A DNA stretch of 64,000 bases from Brevibacillus agri (GTDB lineage: Bacteria > Bacillota > Bacilli > Brevibacillales > Brevibacillaceae). The notes beneath the pieces are model-generated. The model ran no database searches and was not told the origin of the DNA. It worked only from the letters and a program-made list of their open reading frames with translations. The stretch covers positions 4,946,501 through 5,010,500 of the forward strand of contig NZ_CP026363.1 of assembly GCF_004117055.1 (NCBI RefSeq), in the 5' to 3' direction. The translations under genes and the position numbers were made by a program. Every line of letters starts with the position of its first letter. Position 1 is the stretch's first letter. Below are positions 25,659 through 34,598 of this stretch, in pieces.

Positions 25659-26570
25659 TCAGCCTCTTGCCTGCTCCAGCGCCGCAGGCGTCTTGGCCGG
25701 AACGTGCTTGAGCTTGGCAAACAAGTAGCAGCCGACGATGACGATGACGCTGCCCAGAAGCTGGAGCACGCTCATCGTCTCGCCCAGCAGCAAAAAGGCG
25801 AGAATCGCGGTAAACACCGGGTTGAAGTTGAGGAACATGCCAGCAGAGGTCGCCCCGACCTTTTGCACCCCGACATTCCACAAGACCATGCTGACCACAG
25901 TCGCCATTACGCCGACGTAAAACAGCGACAGCCAAAATGACCAGGTCGTATTCTCGACGGTAAACGTCGTCAGATTAAACGGCAGCATCAGCGCTACGCC
26001 GAAAAGTCCCGAGTACAGGGTGGACATCATCGGCGACACGGTTTTCATCGCCCAGCGTCCACAGACGGAGTAAATTCCCCACATCGCCACAGCCGCCAGC
26101 ATCCACAGGTCGCCTGTATTGAAATGCAGTTGCTCCAAATGGGTAAAGTCGCCTTTGCAAAGCACGACCAGCACGCCTGCAAAAGAAATGAGCATGGCGA
26201 CGATTTGCAGCGGCCGAATTTTTTCCCCGATCAGCAAAAACGAGAAAATCGCGATCGAAACCGGGTTGAGCGTCGACAAAAGCCCGACATTGGTAGCGTC
26301 TGTCCGCTCCAGCGCCCAGAACATAAACAGATTGAACAGCGCCACGCCTGTCACGCCCATCACGATCAACGGAACGAGCGCCTGTCGCGTGGGCAAGATC
26401 CGCTTTTCGCGCACCCAGACGACAGGCAGCAAACAGGCGACTGCAATCAGCCAGCGCAAATTGGTCAACGTCAACGACGACGCGTGTCCGACCAAAAATT
26501 TACCGACGACGAAGTTTCCTCCCCAGAGGAAGCTGGTACAGAGTAAGAGTCCGACATATAGGGGTTTCAT
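25659..26570 (-). CDS. EamA/DMT-family transporter, 303 aa
   Basis: Ten-segment drug/metabolite exporter made of two EamA repeats: LLLCTSFLWGGNFVVGKFL at the start of repeat 1 and LWMLAAVAMWGIYSVCGRW at the start of repeat 2 (about residue 150). Repeat 1 ends with the typical ISFAGVLVVL and repeat 2 with LGSVIVIVGCYLF. AGGAGG lies 11 nt before the ATG. It is monocistronic, with terminators or gaps on both sides. The substrate (amino acid or metabolite) is unknown. Confidence 0.88.
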   Translation of the reverse strand: MKPLYVGLLLCTSFLWGGNFVVGKFLVGHASSLTLTNLRWLIAVACLLPVVWVREKRILPTRQALVPLIVMGVTGVALFNLFMFWALERTDATNVGLLSTLNPVSIAIFSFLLIGEKIRPLQIVAMLISFAGVLVVLCKGDFTHLEQLHFNTGDLWMLAAVAMWGIYSVCGRWAMKTVSPMMSTLYSGLFGVALMLPFNLTTFTVENTTWSFWLSLFYVGVMATVVSMVLWNVGVQKVGATSAGMFLNFNPVFTAILAFLLLGETMSVLQLLGSVIVIVGCYLFAKLKHVPAKTPAALEQARG

Positions 26571-26628
26571 AGTTCATGCTGCCTCCTGCCAAGCTGTTGA
26601 ATGATCGTCTAGCTAAATCCGTCCTCTA

Positions 26629-27069
26629 TCATACACCTTTCTTCGCGTCTTGGGGCGGCGCAATCCATTTTTCCATGAAAATCAGCTCGCAAGCGGCGAA
26701 GCCCAACTGCCTGTAAAACGATTGCACGCCGCTGTTTTCCGGCTCGATCAGCAGGTTGATTTTCTCGCAACCCACATTCATAAGCCGCCGCTCCAGCTCC
26801 TGCATGAGCCGGCTTCCCAGCGCTTGGCCCTGGCAGGCGGGATCGACCGCCAGATGATTGACCCAGCCGCGCCGTCCGTCATAGCTGCCCATGACAGCCC
26901 CCACGACCTGCCCGTCATCGTTTGTTGCCACCAAAAACAGCTCCGGGTCGCGCTCCAGCTTGCGGCGCAATCCTTCCCGCGTATCGGAGCGGGAAAGCAC
27001 AAGCCCTGCCCGCTGCCAAAGCTCGACGACTGCCTCATACTGCTCCCATGCAAACGACTGTAATTGCAA
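26629..27069 (-). CDS. GNAT-family N-acetyltransferase, 146 aa (YpeA-like)
   Basis: Acetyl-CoA dependent acetyltransferase. The GNAT core is present: VGAVMGSYDGRRGWVNHLAV (motif region D/A), the CoA pyrophosphate loop CQGQALGSRLM (Q/R-x-x-G-x-G/A form) and NSGVQSFYRQLGFA near the end. The start is a TTG nine bases after GGAG; no ATG is suitable. It has its own AT-rich promoter. Substrate unknown. Confidence 0.85.
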   Translation of the reverse strand: MQLQSFAWEQYEAVVELWQRAGLVLSRSDTREGLRRKLERDPELFLVATNDDGQVVGAVMGSYDGRRGWVNHLAVDPACQGQALGSRLMQELERRLMNVGCEKINLLIEPENSGVQSFYRQLGFAACELIFMEKWIAPPQDAKKGV

Positions 27070-27092
27070 GGTATGACACTCCTGTTTGTATT

Positions 27093-27121
27093 TTTATAAA
27101 ACAAAATTAATATTTATACAA
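27093..27121 (-). promoter_or_regulatory. Sigma-A promoter of the YpeA-like gene
   Basis: Minus strand TTGTAT (27116-27121), 17-bp spacer, TATAAA (27093-27098), just before the TTG start. Confidence 0.7.
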
Positions 27122-27131
27122 TTATACCGAG

Positions 27132-27160
27132 AAAAAAGGGAGCTTGCCAAGAAGCTCCCC
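27132..27160 (-). terminator. Terminator after the cidB-like gene
   Basis: Minus strand GGGGAGCTT pairs with AAGCTCCC, followed by six T. Confidence 0.88.
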
Positions 27161-27167
27161 GCTATCG

Positions 27168-27869
27168 CTATGAAACGGCCAGCCACGACAAGATCAGAGG
27201 CAACAGAGTGAACGCCCACACGACCGTAATCATCGCCCCGGCAATGACGGCCAGCGTCGCGCTGCTCCCTTCCGTGTCGCCGCGCTCGAACGCCTTGACC
27301 ATCCCGAGCATGTGCGCCCCCATGCCGTACATCAGCCCGATCGAGACGGGATGGCGCAGCTTCATTTTTTTGATAATCCACGGCGCCAGAAAAACACCTG
27401 CAAAGCTGGTCAGCATCCCGAACACCGCTGTCATCGCCGGCATGCCGCCAATCGCGTCCGAGACGCTAAGGGCAATCGGCAACGTAATCGAGCGAGGGAT
27501 GACGCTGATGACGGCCGCCTTGCCCAAGCCGACCAGCATGGCTGTCGACACGCCCGCGATAATCGCAATCAGGGAGCCTGCGGCGAGGCTTTGCAAAATC
27601 ATCCGCTTGTGCGCCATCAAAATCGACCAGTTGCGGTACAGCGGCACGGCAAACGCCACCGTCACTACCCCCATCAGCTCGCTGATCCACGACGTCGCTT
27701 CGCTGTAGGCAGCATACGGGATGCCCGCGAGCAAAAGAAAGACAATCATCGCGGCTGGCGCAAGCACGGCGGGGGAAAACAAGAGGCTCGGCCGCTTTTT
27801 GTTGATCCGCTTCGCCATGTAAAAAAACAAAATCGTCAGGACTACGCTACACGTTTTCCACAGGATCAA
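27168..27869 (-). CDS. cidB: LrgB/CidB-family membrane protein
   Basis: Polytopic 233-residue protein with the LrgB signature region SVIPRSITLPIALSVSDAIG and HPVSIGLMYGMGAHMLGMVKA. With its partner it belongs to the Cid/Lrg group, proposed to form holin-like or small-metabolite (pyruvate) transport complexes. Start is a TTG after GAGGTGAAGC, overlapping the cidA-like gene by 23 nt, which implies tight coupling. Seven or eight membrane segments. CidB versus LrgB cannot be told by sequence alone; a LysR neighbour favours the Cid type. Confidence 0.88.
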   Translation of the reverse strand: MILWKTCSVVLTILFFYMAKRINKKRPSLLFSPAVLAPAAMIVFLLLAGIPYAAYSEATSWISELMGVVTVAFAVPLYRNWSILMAHKRMILQSLAAGSLIAIIAGVSTAMLVGLGKAAVISVIPRSITLPIALSVSDAIGGMPAMTAVFGMLTSFAGVFLAPWIIKKMKLRHPVSIGLMYGMGAHMLGMVKAFERGDTEGSSATLAVIAGAMITVVWAFTLLPLILSWLAVS

Positions 27870-28236
27870 GCTGCTTCACCTCACCGCGTTTGAACAGTCG
27901 CTCAGCAACGACGCCTGTCGAAATCATCACGAGCGCGCAACCGCTAGTGACTACCAGCAAAACGAGCAGTCCTTTTCCTCCGAGCAGCCACGGATACTGC
28001 ATCATGCCGACCAGAGACGGCACGAAAAACAAAATCATTTGCGAAAACAAAAGGGCGGCTCCCGCCTCTACCCACTGCAGGCGCACCCAGCCGTTGTGCA
28101 GACAAATGAACAAAAGCAACAGCCCGATCAGGCTGCCGGGGACAGGGACAGGCAAAAACGAAGCGATTCCTTTGCCCAGCCAGGTGAATCCATACAAGAG
28201 CAAAACTTGCCCGAGGAGCAAGAACCATTTTTTCAT
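27847..28236 (-). CDS. cidA: LrgA/CidA-family holin-like protein
   Basis: 129 residues from MKKWFLLLGQVLLLYGFTW, four membrane segments and the family block PVPVPGSLIGLLLLFICLH. The ATG at 28234-28236 lies 8 nt after GGAG; the in-frame GTG three codons earlier overlaps that site. Followed without gap by the LrgB-type partner. In Bacillus and Staphylococcus such pairs are induced by acetate or overflow metabolism through a LysR regulator, which here is encoded directly upstream on the same strand. Confidence 0.88.
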   Translation of the reverse strand: MKKWFLLLGQVLLLYGFTWLGKGIASFLPVPVPGSLIGLLLLFICLHNGWVRLQWVEAGAALLFSQMILFFVPSLVGMMQYPWLLGGKGLLVLLVVTSGCALVMISTGVVAERLFKRGEVKQLDPVENV

Positions 28237-28334
28237 CGAGACCACTCCGGTTCCTTCATGTTGGTACCTTCATTCTAAAGCGTCCCGATTCCATTCGTAC
28301 AATACATAAATATCATGATTTCTATTCCATTTGG

Positions 28335-29219
28335 TTATGGCGACAAATGCTGCCGCACAAACTCGATGAAGGCGCGGGTCGCGTGCGACAGGTAGCCGTC
28401 CTTGCGGTAAATCAGGGCGTACTGCCAGTCAATCACGGGAGACGAGATGTTTACCGTATGCAGTTGGTCGTTGTGCAGGCGTCTCACAATCGAGCGCGGA
28501 AGCAGCGAGATGCCTAGCTCGGTCGCCACCATTTCCCCGACAAAATCCCACAGCGAGCTCATGTAGGCCACTTTTGGCTCAAAGCCGCTCATTCGGCACG
28601 CCTGGCGCACGACGTCGTGAATCGCGTACTCCTCTGTGAACAGGATAAAGTCCTCGTCCCGCAACTCCGCCAGGTTCACTTCGTCCGCCCCCGCCAGCCA
28701 ATGCTGCTGATGCACGATGGCGACGAGGTCTTCCGCCACCAGGGGAACCGCGGAAAACTTTTCCGCATCCGTCGGCAAAACCGTCAGGCCGAGGTCGACG
28801 CTCCCCTGCTCCACCTGAATTTCCAGCAGCTTGGCGCTGTACTCCTTCATTTCGATCTCAATGCCGGGATATTGCTTTTTGAACATGGCAATTACATTCG
28901 GCAGCAAAAAAGAGCCGACTGTCGGCATCATGCCCATTTTCACCCGTCCGCGCTCGATGTTGCGGATTTGCGCGATGGATGACGTCATCCCTTCCATCAA
29001 CTGCAGCACTTTTGTCGCGTACCCGTACACCAGCTCGCCCGCTTCGGTCAGCTCCATTTTCCGCTCCGAGCGATCCAGCAGCACGACGCCCAGTTCCTCC
29101 TCCAGCGCTTTCATCATCTTGCTGATGGACGGCTGGGAGACATGAAGCGTGTTGGCCGCTTTTGTAAAATTTTTTTGTTTGGCTACTTCCACAAAGTATT
29201 GCAGTTGTCGAATATCCAT
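28335..29219 (-). CDS. LysR-family regulator, CidR-like
   Basis: 294 residues. N-terminal winged helix MDIRQLQYFVEVAKQKNFTK with AANTLHVSQPSISKMMKALE as recognition region, then a type-2 periplasmic-binding-like effector domain (about 90-290). GGAGG precedes the ATG. It lies 98 bp upstream of the cidAB-like pair in the same direction, matching CidR-CidAB and YwbI-YwbHG arrangements, so that pair is the probable target. A palindrome ATCATGAT in the gap near 28310 could be part of a T-N11-A box. Confidence 0.88.
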   Translation of the reverse strand: MDIRQLQYFVEVAKQKNFTKAANTLHVSQPSISKMMKALEEELGVVLLDRSERKMELTEAGELVYGYATKVLQLMEGMTSSIAQIRNIERGRVKMGMMPTVGSFLLPNVIAMFKKQYPGIEIEMKEYSAKLLEIQVEQGSVDLGLTVLPTDAEKFSAVPLVAEDLVAIVHQQHWLAGADEVNLAELRDEDFILFTEEYAIHDVVRQACRMSGFEPKVAYMSSLWDFVGEMVATELGISLLPRSIVRRLHNDQLHTVNISSPVIDWQYALIYRKDGYLSHATRAFIEFVRQHLSP

Positions 29220-29291
29220 TTGCCGCCTCCACCCGATCCGTTCGCTTTGATTCTTGTCTTTCCCAAGCTTACCACAGCCTTTACGCCGATG

Positions 29292-29323
29292 AAAAAGCCA
29301 GGACGCATCTGCCGCCCTGGCTT
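29292..29323 (-). terminator. Terminator after the Ig-repeat gene
   Basis: Minus strand AAGCCAGG pairs with CCTGGCTTTTT. Confidence 0.82.
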
Positions 29324-29334
29324 GTGACCTGCTT

Positions 29335-30471
29335 TTATTTGACGGCGGCCTGGATCATCACCCGCTTGCCGCCGTAGGAAGCGGTAATGGTCGCACGTCC
29401 TGCTGTCCCGGCTGCGACTTTGCCTTGCGCCACGCTCGCTACATTTTTGTCTGTGCTCGTCCATTCGGCCTCTGCTGTCACGTCAGCTTTCGTCTTGTCG
29501 GAATAAATGGCGAACACCTGCAATTGTTGCGACTCGTTGGCTGTGAGCTGGATTCTTGTCGCACTCAGCTCCAGCCGGGATACGATCGCTGCCTCTACCG
29601 GAATCGTAATCGTTTTCCCGCCGTAGGATGCGGTAATTTTCGCTTTGCCCGGCCCGATGACCGTCACCACGCCGCTTTCTACCGTTGCCACTTGCCCGTT
29701 GTCGGAGATCCACTTCGCCTTGGCGGTGACGTCGGCTTTTTCCTTGCCGTTCACCACGGCCGTGAGCTTGACTGCTTGCGACGAGCCAGGTCGCGCGTAC
29801 AGCTTCTTCTGGTCGCTCTCCAGCTTGGAAACGACATCCACCTCTACCGGGATGGTCACGTTTTTGCCGCCGTACACTACTTTGATTTTCGTTTTGCCCG
29901 AGCCTACTGCGGTGACGAGTCCGTTTGCCACCGTCGCGATCTCGGGATCGGCGCTCGTCCACTCGGCATTTGCCGTGACGGCTGCCGTAGACTTGTCTGT
30001 AAACGAAGCGGTTGCCACGATCTGCTTGGCAGCCCCTGCGTTCAGCACGAGCTTTTTCTGGTCAACGACAAGCTTGGCGACGACATCCACTTCTGTGGAA
30101 ATGGTGATGAACTTGCCGCCAAAGCGGGCCTTTACATCTGCCTTGCCGCTGCCTGTCGCCCTGAGCAGCCCGGCCTCTACCGTGACGATTCCGCTGTCGG
30201 ACGTGGACCACTCCGCCTTTTGCGTCACATCTTCGGTCGTTTTATCCGCATATTGCGCGAGTACCGTCAGTTGCTGTGTCCCGTCTTTTTTCAGTCTGAC
30301 CGTCTTCTCTTTGACCGTCAGCCTCGACAGCTTTTTGCTCTGGCTTGCTGCCGTTTCTGCTTTCGCCAGTTCTGCCGCTGGCCCGACGCCGGACAGAATC
30401 GTTCCGACTGTCAGGACGACGGTCAGCAAGGCTTTTTGCCACCTGCGCAAGTATGTGCTTTTCTTCGACAC
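29335..30471 (-). CDS. Secreted protein of four bacterial Ig-like (BIG2) repeats
   Basis: 378 residues from a GTG start placed after AAAAGGGGAG. The signal peptide has a basic start (SKKSTYLRRWQK), a hydrophobic ALLTVVLTVGTILSGV and likely cleavage near residue 38-40 (ELAKAE). The mature part is four repeats of about 80 residues, each with a TADVTAEAEWTS-like block followed by a GKA(K/T)ITASYGGK-like block. No enzymatic domain, LPXTG or SLH motif is seen, so attachment is unclear. Likely surface or matrix adhesive protein (inference). Confidence 0.87.
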   Translation of the reverse strand: MSKKSTYLRRWQKALLTVVLTVGTILSGVGPAAELAKAETAASQSKKLSRLTVKEKTVRLKKDGTQQLTVLAQYADKTTEDVTQKAEWSTSDSGIVTVEAGLLRATGSGKADVKARFGGKFITISTEVDVVAKLVVDQKKLVLNAGAAKQIVATASFTDKSTAAVTANAEWTSADPEIATVANGLVTAVGSGKTKIKVVYGGKNVTIPVEVDVVSKLESDQKKLYARPGSSQAVKLTAVVNGKEKADVTAKAKWISDNGQVATVESGVVTVIGPGKAKITASYGGKTITIPVEAAIVSRLELSATRIQLTANESQQLQVFAIYSDKTKADVTAEAEWTSTDKNVASVAQGKVAAGTAGRATITASYGGKRVMIQAAVK

Positions 30472-30521
30472 CGTGCTCTCCCCTTTTGCCGCTTTTCCCG
30501 CGAATGCGTTTTCCACTATTT

Positions 30522-30549
30522 TCTATATCGGCACGGGCAGAGATTTCAA
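30522..30549 (-). promoter_or_regulatory. Promoter of the Ig-repeat gene
   Basis: Minus strand TTGAAA (30544-30549), 16-bp spacer, TATAGA (30522-30527). The same place reads GCCGATAT, a sigma-D-like -10, without a good TAAA partner. Confidence 0.55.
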
Positions 30550-30577
30550 TAAATGGTATTTTTGGTGCGAAGTCGTC

Positions 30578-31762
30578 CTACTCTCCGCTCCACGACCCGG
30601 ACAGTGGGGCAAAGTGCTGCATCGCCAAGGCCCCTGCGCCCATGACAATCGCCTCTCCGCGCAGTTCGGACGGGATCACCCGGAACTTCCCTTTGAACGG
30701 CTCCCAAATCACCTGGTCGCTATGCTCCTCGACCAGCTCGACAATCTCGCGGTAATTTTCCACCAGGTCTCCTGACAAAATGACGGTGTCGGGATTGTAC
30801 ATGCAGACGATGTTGTTGATCGTGATTCCGATGTAGAGGGCGGTGCGGGAGACGATTTCCTTCGCCCAGCGCTCCCCGTTTCGCGCCGCGGCAAACACCT
30901 CGCGCACATCGGTGACTTCTTTTACCCTGCGCGCCTCCAAAATCAGCGCGTTTTCATCAATATACGTCTGCAGGCAGCCGCGCTTTCCGCACTCGCACAG
31001 ATTGCCGTTCGGGTCCAGCGTCGTGTGCCCCAGCTCACCCGCGCTGTTCGAGCCGCCGCGAAACACTTCGCCGTTGATGATGAGCGCGGACCCGATGCCT
31101 GTCCCAATCCCGATCAGGGCGGTTTTGTTCGAGCCTTTGGCAGAGCCGTACAAGTATTCCGAGAGGATTTTGACCTTCAAGTCGTTGTCGATCACAGTCT
31201 TGATGCCCAGCTCTTTTTCGATCAGCTCGGCAAAAGCTACGTCCTTCCACCCAAGCGTCGAGGACAACTGGACGACTCCCCGCTCGTAGTTGATGACGCC
31301 TGGCACGCCGATGCCTATGCCGATGACTTTTTCAAACGGAATGCCCTGCCTCGCGATCATGCCGCGAATTTCCTGGCAAATCAGCGCTGCCGTCTCGGCT
31401 GGCGTGCCCGCCAGCGCCTTGTGCTCCACGCGATGGTGCGCGACGATCGTCTCGCTGAAGTCCATGATGCCGAAGCTGATCCGCTTTTTCTCAATGTCGA
31501 CGCCGATCGTGTAGAGTGCGCCCGGCTCGATGTCGAGCATGATCGCCTTCCTGCCGACGCCAGAGGAAGTCAGCTCCGTCTCCCGAATGACGCCTTCCTC
31601 GCACAGCTCGCTGACAAACCGGCCGATCGAGGTCGCGCTCATCCGCGTAATTTTCGTGATCTCAGCCCGGGAAATCGGCCGCTTGTTTTTGATAATATCG
31701 AGAATCATCAGCTTGTTGTGTTGCTTGATAACGTCCTGATCCTGCTTCACGATTTTTTTCAT
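30578..31762 (-). CDS. ROK-family transcriptional regulator (NagC/XylR type)
   Basis: 394 residues: an N-terminal winged helix (about 1-75, ISRAEITKITRMSATSIGRF) joined to a sugar-kinase-like ROK domain. The ATP-site loop IGIGTGIGSALI and the zinc motif CECGKRGCLQTY after GELGHTTLD are all present. Start is the ATG 8 nt after GGTGGGAG. No sugar operon adjoins it, so it may act at a distance on a sugar-uptake regulon. The promoter upstream is good. ROK regulators usually bind a free or phosphorylated sugar; which one is unknown. Confidence 0.9.
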   Translation of the reverse strand: MKKIVKQDQDVIKQHNKLMILDIIKNKRPISRAEITKITRMSATSIGRFVSELCEEGVIRETELTSSGVGRKAIMLDIEPGALYTIGVDIEKKRISFGIMDFSETIVAHHRVEHKALAGTPAETAALICQEIRGMIARQGIPFEKVIGIGIGVPGVINYERGVVQLSSTLGWKDVAFAELIEKELGIKTVIDNDLKVKILSEYLYGSAKGSNKTALIGIGTGIGSALIINGEVFRGGSNSAGELGHTTLDPNGNLCECGKRGCLQTYIDENALILEARRVKEVTDVREVFAAARNGERWAKEIVSRTALYIGITINNIVCMYNPDTVILSGDLVENYREIVELVEEHSDQVIWEPFKGKFRVIPSELRGEAIVMGAGALAMQHFAPLSGSWSGE

Positions 31763-31818
31763 CACCAAAACTCCCACCTTGCTAATGAGATGCCGCTTGC
31801 TTTTACATAGTTATCCTC

Positions 31819-31847
31819 ACACTACCTGTCGGGGTCTGGTACGTCAA
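31819..31847 (-). promoter_or_regulatory. Sigma-A promoter of the ROK regulator
   Basis: Minus strand TTGACG (31842-31847), 17-bp spacer, TAGTGT (31819-31824). Confidence 0.65.
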
Positions 31848-31884
31848 CTGCAAAAGCAAAACCGCCGCTACATCTTGTCTATGC

Positions 31885-31914
31885 AAAAAACCACCCGATT
31901 TCTCGGATGGTTTT
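31885..31914 (-). terminator. Terminator after metA
   Basis: Minus strand AAAACCATCCGA pairs with TCGGGTGGTTTTTT over a four-base loop. Confidence 0.88.
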
Positions 31915-31921
31915 CCGGCTG

Positions 31922-32836
31922 CTATCTGTTGTTCAGATCGTACGGTGTCTCCTGGTACACGTAATAGTTGAGCCAGTTGGAGAAAAGCAGATTGGCGTGC
32001 GCGCGCCAGGTGACGATCGGCTCGCGGCTCGGATCATCGTCGGGATAATAGTTGCGCGGCACGGCGATGTCCAGTCCCTTGTTCACGTCCCGCTTGTACT
32101 CGTCCTGCAAGGTGGTCGGATCGTACTCGGAATGGCCGGTCACGAAAATTTGTCTGCCGTCCTTCGTCGCGACGATGTACACGCCCGCTTCCTTGGACTC
32201 GGACAAAATTTCCAGTTCCGGCACCTTCTCGATGTCCTCCCGGCGATTTTCCGTATGGCGGGAATGCGGGACGTAAAAGTAGTTGTCATATCCGCGGAAC
32301 AGCTTCACATTTTGCTTGTTCAACGTATGCGGGAAAATCCCGAACATCTTTTCCGGCAGCGGATGCTTGGGCACTCCGAAGTGGTGGTACAGCCCGGCCT
32401 GCGCCCCCCAGCAAATATGCAAGGTCGAGGTCACGTTCGCCAGCTTCCAGTCGAGAATTTGCTTCAGCTCTTCCCAATAAGTAACTTCGGTAAATTCGAG
32501 TTGCTCGACAGGCGCCCCGGTAATCACCATGCCATCGAAGCGTTGGTCCTTGATTTCCTCAAACGTTTTATAAAACATCGACAAATGCTCTTCCGATGTG
32601 TTTTTGGAGGTATGGCTGGACATGTGCAGCAAGACGATTTCCACCTGCAGGGGCGTATTCCCCAGGAGGCGAAGCAACTGTGTTTCCGTTGTTTCCTTCA
32701 CCGGCATCAGGTTCAGGATGACGATTCGCAGCGGCCGGATGTCTTGCGTAAAGGCACGGCTTTCTTTCATGACAAAAATATTTTCACGGGCCAGCACTTC
32801 CACCGCAGGCAACTCGTCAGGCAGTTTGATTGGCAT
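31922..32836 (-). CDS. metA: Homoserine O-acetyltransferase (MetA)
   Basis: Activates homoserine with an acyl-CoA in methionine synthesis. 304 residues from [22 protein letters not shown] after AAAGGGGGA. The nucleophile is Cys142 in [10 protein letters not shown]. Residue 111 is Glu (GAPVEQLEF), the position that in characterised MetA enzymes favours acetyl-CoA, whereas Gly favours succinyl-CoA; O-acetylhomoserine is therefore the expected product. I see no S-box or T-box in the leader, only an unassigned hairpin. Confidence 0.93.
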   Translation of the reverse strand: MPIKLPDELPAVEVLARENIFVMKESRAFTQDIRPLRIVILNLMPVKETTETQLLRLLGNTPLQVEIVLLHMSSHTSKNTSEEHLSMFYKTFEEIKDQRFDGMVITGAPVEQLEFTEVTYWEELKQILDWKLANVTSTLHICWGAQAGLYHHFGVPKHPLPEKMFGIFPHTLNKQNVKLFRGYDNYFYVPHSRHTENRREDIEKVPELEILSESKEAGVYIVATKDGRQIFVTGHSEYDPTTLQDEYKRDVNKGLDIAVPRNYYPDDDPSREPIVTWRAHANLLFSNWLNYYVYQETPYDLNNR

Positions 32837-32913
32837 AAAGATCCCCCTTTCCACTCTTTGCAAAGCAGGTAGAAAAACATTAATCCGACAAATTCGACAA
32901 AAATACTTGGGTT

Positions 32914-32953
32914 CCTGCTTCCACCGGGAAGTATCGCGAAAAATGGAAGCCTG
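32914..32953 (-). other. Unassigned hairpin in the metA leader
   Basis: GCTTCCA (32917-32923) pairs with TGGAAGC (32944-32950), extended by CCTGC/GCAGG-like bases, about 80 bp before metA. Not followed by a U-tract and not recognisable as a SAM riboswitch. Confidence 0.4.
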
Positions 32954-33104
32954 CTAAAACAAGCATGTATCGAATGTATATATGTTTATATATTCTGCAA
33001 ATTTTTCGTCAAATCATTATACCTTTCTTTCTGGAAAAATAGCAGAACTTTTTCTGGAATAGCGAGAGGACCTTTTGCGCTGAATTGCGACAGCGGCATG
33101 AGCG

Positions 33105-33136
33105 AAAAGCCTCTCGCAAACAACTTGCGAGAGGCT
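33105..33136 (-). terminator. Terminator after gudB
   Basis: AGCCTCTCGCAA and TTGCGAGAGGCT form a perfect 12-bp stem; TTTTCG follows on the minus strand. Confidence 0.82.
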
Positions 33137-33154
33137 CGTAGATTCGCCCGTTCG

Positions 33155-34414
33155 TCAGATCCAGCCACGCGCTTCCATGGCTTCCTTGATGCGCAAGAGC
33201 GAGATCATGTACGCGCCTGTGCGCAGGTCGACCTTGTATTTTTCCGCAAGCTCCGCCACCGACCGGTAAGCGTTGACCATCGCGGTTTGCAGCTTTTCGT
33301 TCACTTCCTGCTCGGACCAGTAGTAGTGCATCAGGTTTTGCACCCATTCGAAGTACGACACGGTCACTCCGCCCGCGTTGGCGAGAATGTCCGGAATGAC
33401 CACGACTCCTTTTTCGCGCAAAATCGCGTCGGCATCCGGAGTCGTCGGACCGTTGGCTGCTTCTGCAATCCACTTGGCCCGGACGCGATCGGCATTTGCG
33501 GCTGTAATCACATTTTCCAGTGCGGCCGGAATCAAAATGTCGACTTCCAGCTCCAGCAACTGTTCATTGGAGATCGCGGTTGCCCCCGGATAGTCCAGGA
33601 TCGTGGACGTGTCCTTCAACTGCCCGACCTTCGGGATATTCAAGCCTGCACCGTGGTAAATGCCGCCGCGCGAATCGCTGACGGCGACGATGCGAAAGCC
33701 AAGCTCGGTCAACAGTCTGGCTGCGATTCGGCCTGCGTTGCCGTACCCTTGAATCGCTACTGTCGTCTCCGCTGGCTTGCGTCCCGAATCTTTGAGCGCC
33801 TCCAAAATCGTGAAGACACATCCGCGGGCCGTCGCTTCATTTCTCCCTTTGGAGCCGCCGACCGCAAGCGGCTTGCCTGTGATGACGCCTGGCGAATACG
33901 CGCCTTTTAATCGGCTGTATGTATCCATCATCCAGCCCATGATCTGCGGCGTCGTGTAGACGTCCGGCGCGGGAATGTCGGTGTCAGGGCCGACGATGTC
34001 CGCAATCGCTTCCATAAAGCCGCGGCTCACGCGCTCCAGCTCGCCCGCGCTCAGCTCGTGCGGATCGCAAATAACGCCGCCTTTTCCGCCTCCATACGGC
34101 AGGCCGACGACACCGCATTTGAACGACATCCACATCGAGAGCGCTTTGACCTCATCCATCGTGACGTCGGGATGGAAGCGAATGCCGCCTTTGGTCGGTC
34201 CCACCGCATCGTTGTGCTGCGAGCGGAACCCTTCGAATACGCGAACGCTGCCATCGTCCATTTTGACCGGAAAGCTGACTGCGAGCACGCGCTTCGGCCT
34301 TTTCAAGATTTCGACGGCGTGGCTTGGCAGACGAAGCAACGCTGCTGCCGTGTCAATCTGCTTTTGCACAATCTCGTAAGGATTCAGGTTTTCTTTTTCT
34401 ACTGTCTTTTGCAT
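33155..34414 (-). CDS. gudB: NAD-type glutamate dehydrogenase (GudB/RocG family)
   Basis: Oxidatively deaminates glutamate to 2-oxoglutarate. 419 residues from MQKTVEKENLNPYEIVQ; ATG after GGGGAGGATC. The glutamate-binding region PYGGGKGGVICDP carries the catalytic Lys, and the Rossmann glycine motif is GYGNAGRIAARLL. No duplication like the one that inactivates laboratory B. subtilis GudB is visible. A sigma-A promoter lies upstream; no -24/-12 (SigL) promoter was seen, which is unlike rocG. Confidence 0.93.
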   Translation of the reverse strand: MQKTVEKENLNPYEIVQKQIDTAAALLRLPSHAVEILKRPKRVLAVSFPVKMDDGSVRVFEGFRSQHNDAVGPTKGGIRFHPDVTMDEVKALSMWMSFKCGVVGLPYGGGKGGVICDPHELSAGELERVSRGFMEAIADIVGPDTDIPAPDVYTTPQIMGWMMDTYSRLKGAYSPGVITGKPLAVGGSKGRNEATARGCVFTILEALKDSGRKPAETTVAIQGYGNAGRIAARLLTELGFRIVAVSDSRGGIYHGAGLNIPKVGQLKDTSTILDYPGATAISNEQLLELEVDILIPAALENVITAANADRVRAKWIAEAANGPTTPDADAILREKGVVVIPDILANAGGVTVSYFEWVQNLMHYYWSEQEVNEKLQTAMVNAYRSVAELAEKYKVDLRTGAYMISLLRIKEAMEARGWI

Positions 34415-34475
34415 GCTTGATCCTCCCCACCTATCTTGCATCACCCTGGCGCAGAGCTAAAGGATGAATGGAGTT

Positions 34476-34505
34476 ATTATATATGAAACAGATAAATTCA
34501 GACAA
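34476..34505 (-). promoter_or_regulatory. Sigma-A promoter of gudB
   Basis: Minus strand TTGTCT (34500-34505), 18-bp spacer, TATAAT (34476-34481). Confidence 0.72.
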
Positions 34506-34553
34506 TTTATTTTTGATTTTTTCACATTATTGTGTCATTTGTGCGTTTGTATG

Positions 34554-34592
34554 AAAAAACGCCTGCTGCATCTTCGCGACACAGCAGGCGTT
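34554..34592 (-). terminator. Terminator after pncB
   Basis: Minus strand AACGCCTGCTG pairs perfectly with CAGCAGGCGTT followed by a T run. Confidence 0.92.
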
Positions 34593-34598
34593 CCCGCT

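Noticed and set aside
32837..33000. SAM (S-box) or T-box riboswitch ahead of metA
   Set aside because: The conserved S-box core and the T-box AGGGTGGnACCGCG sequence are both absent.
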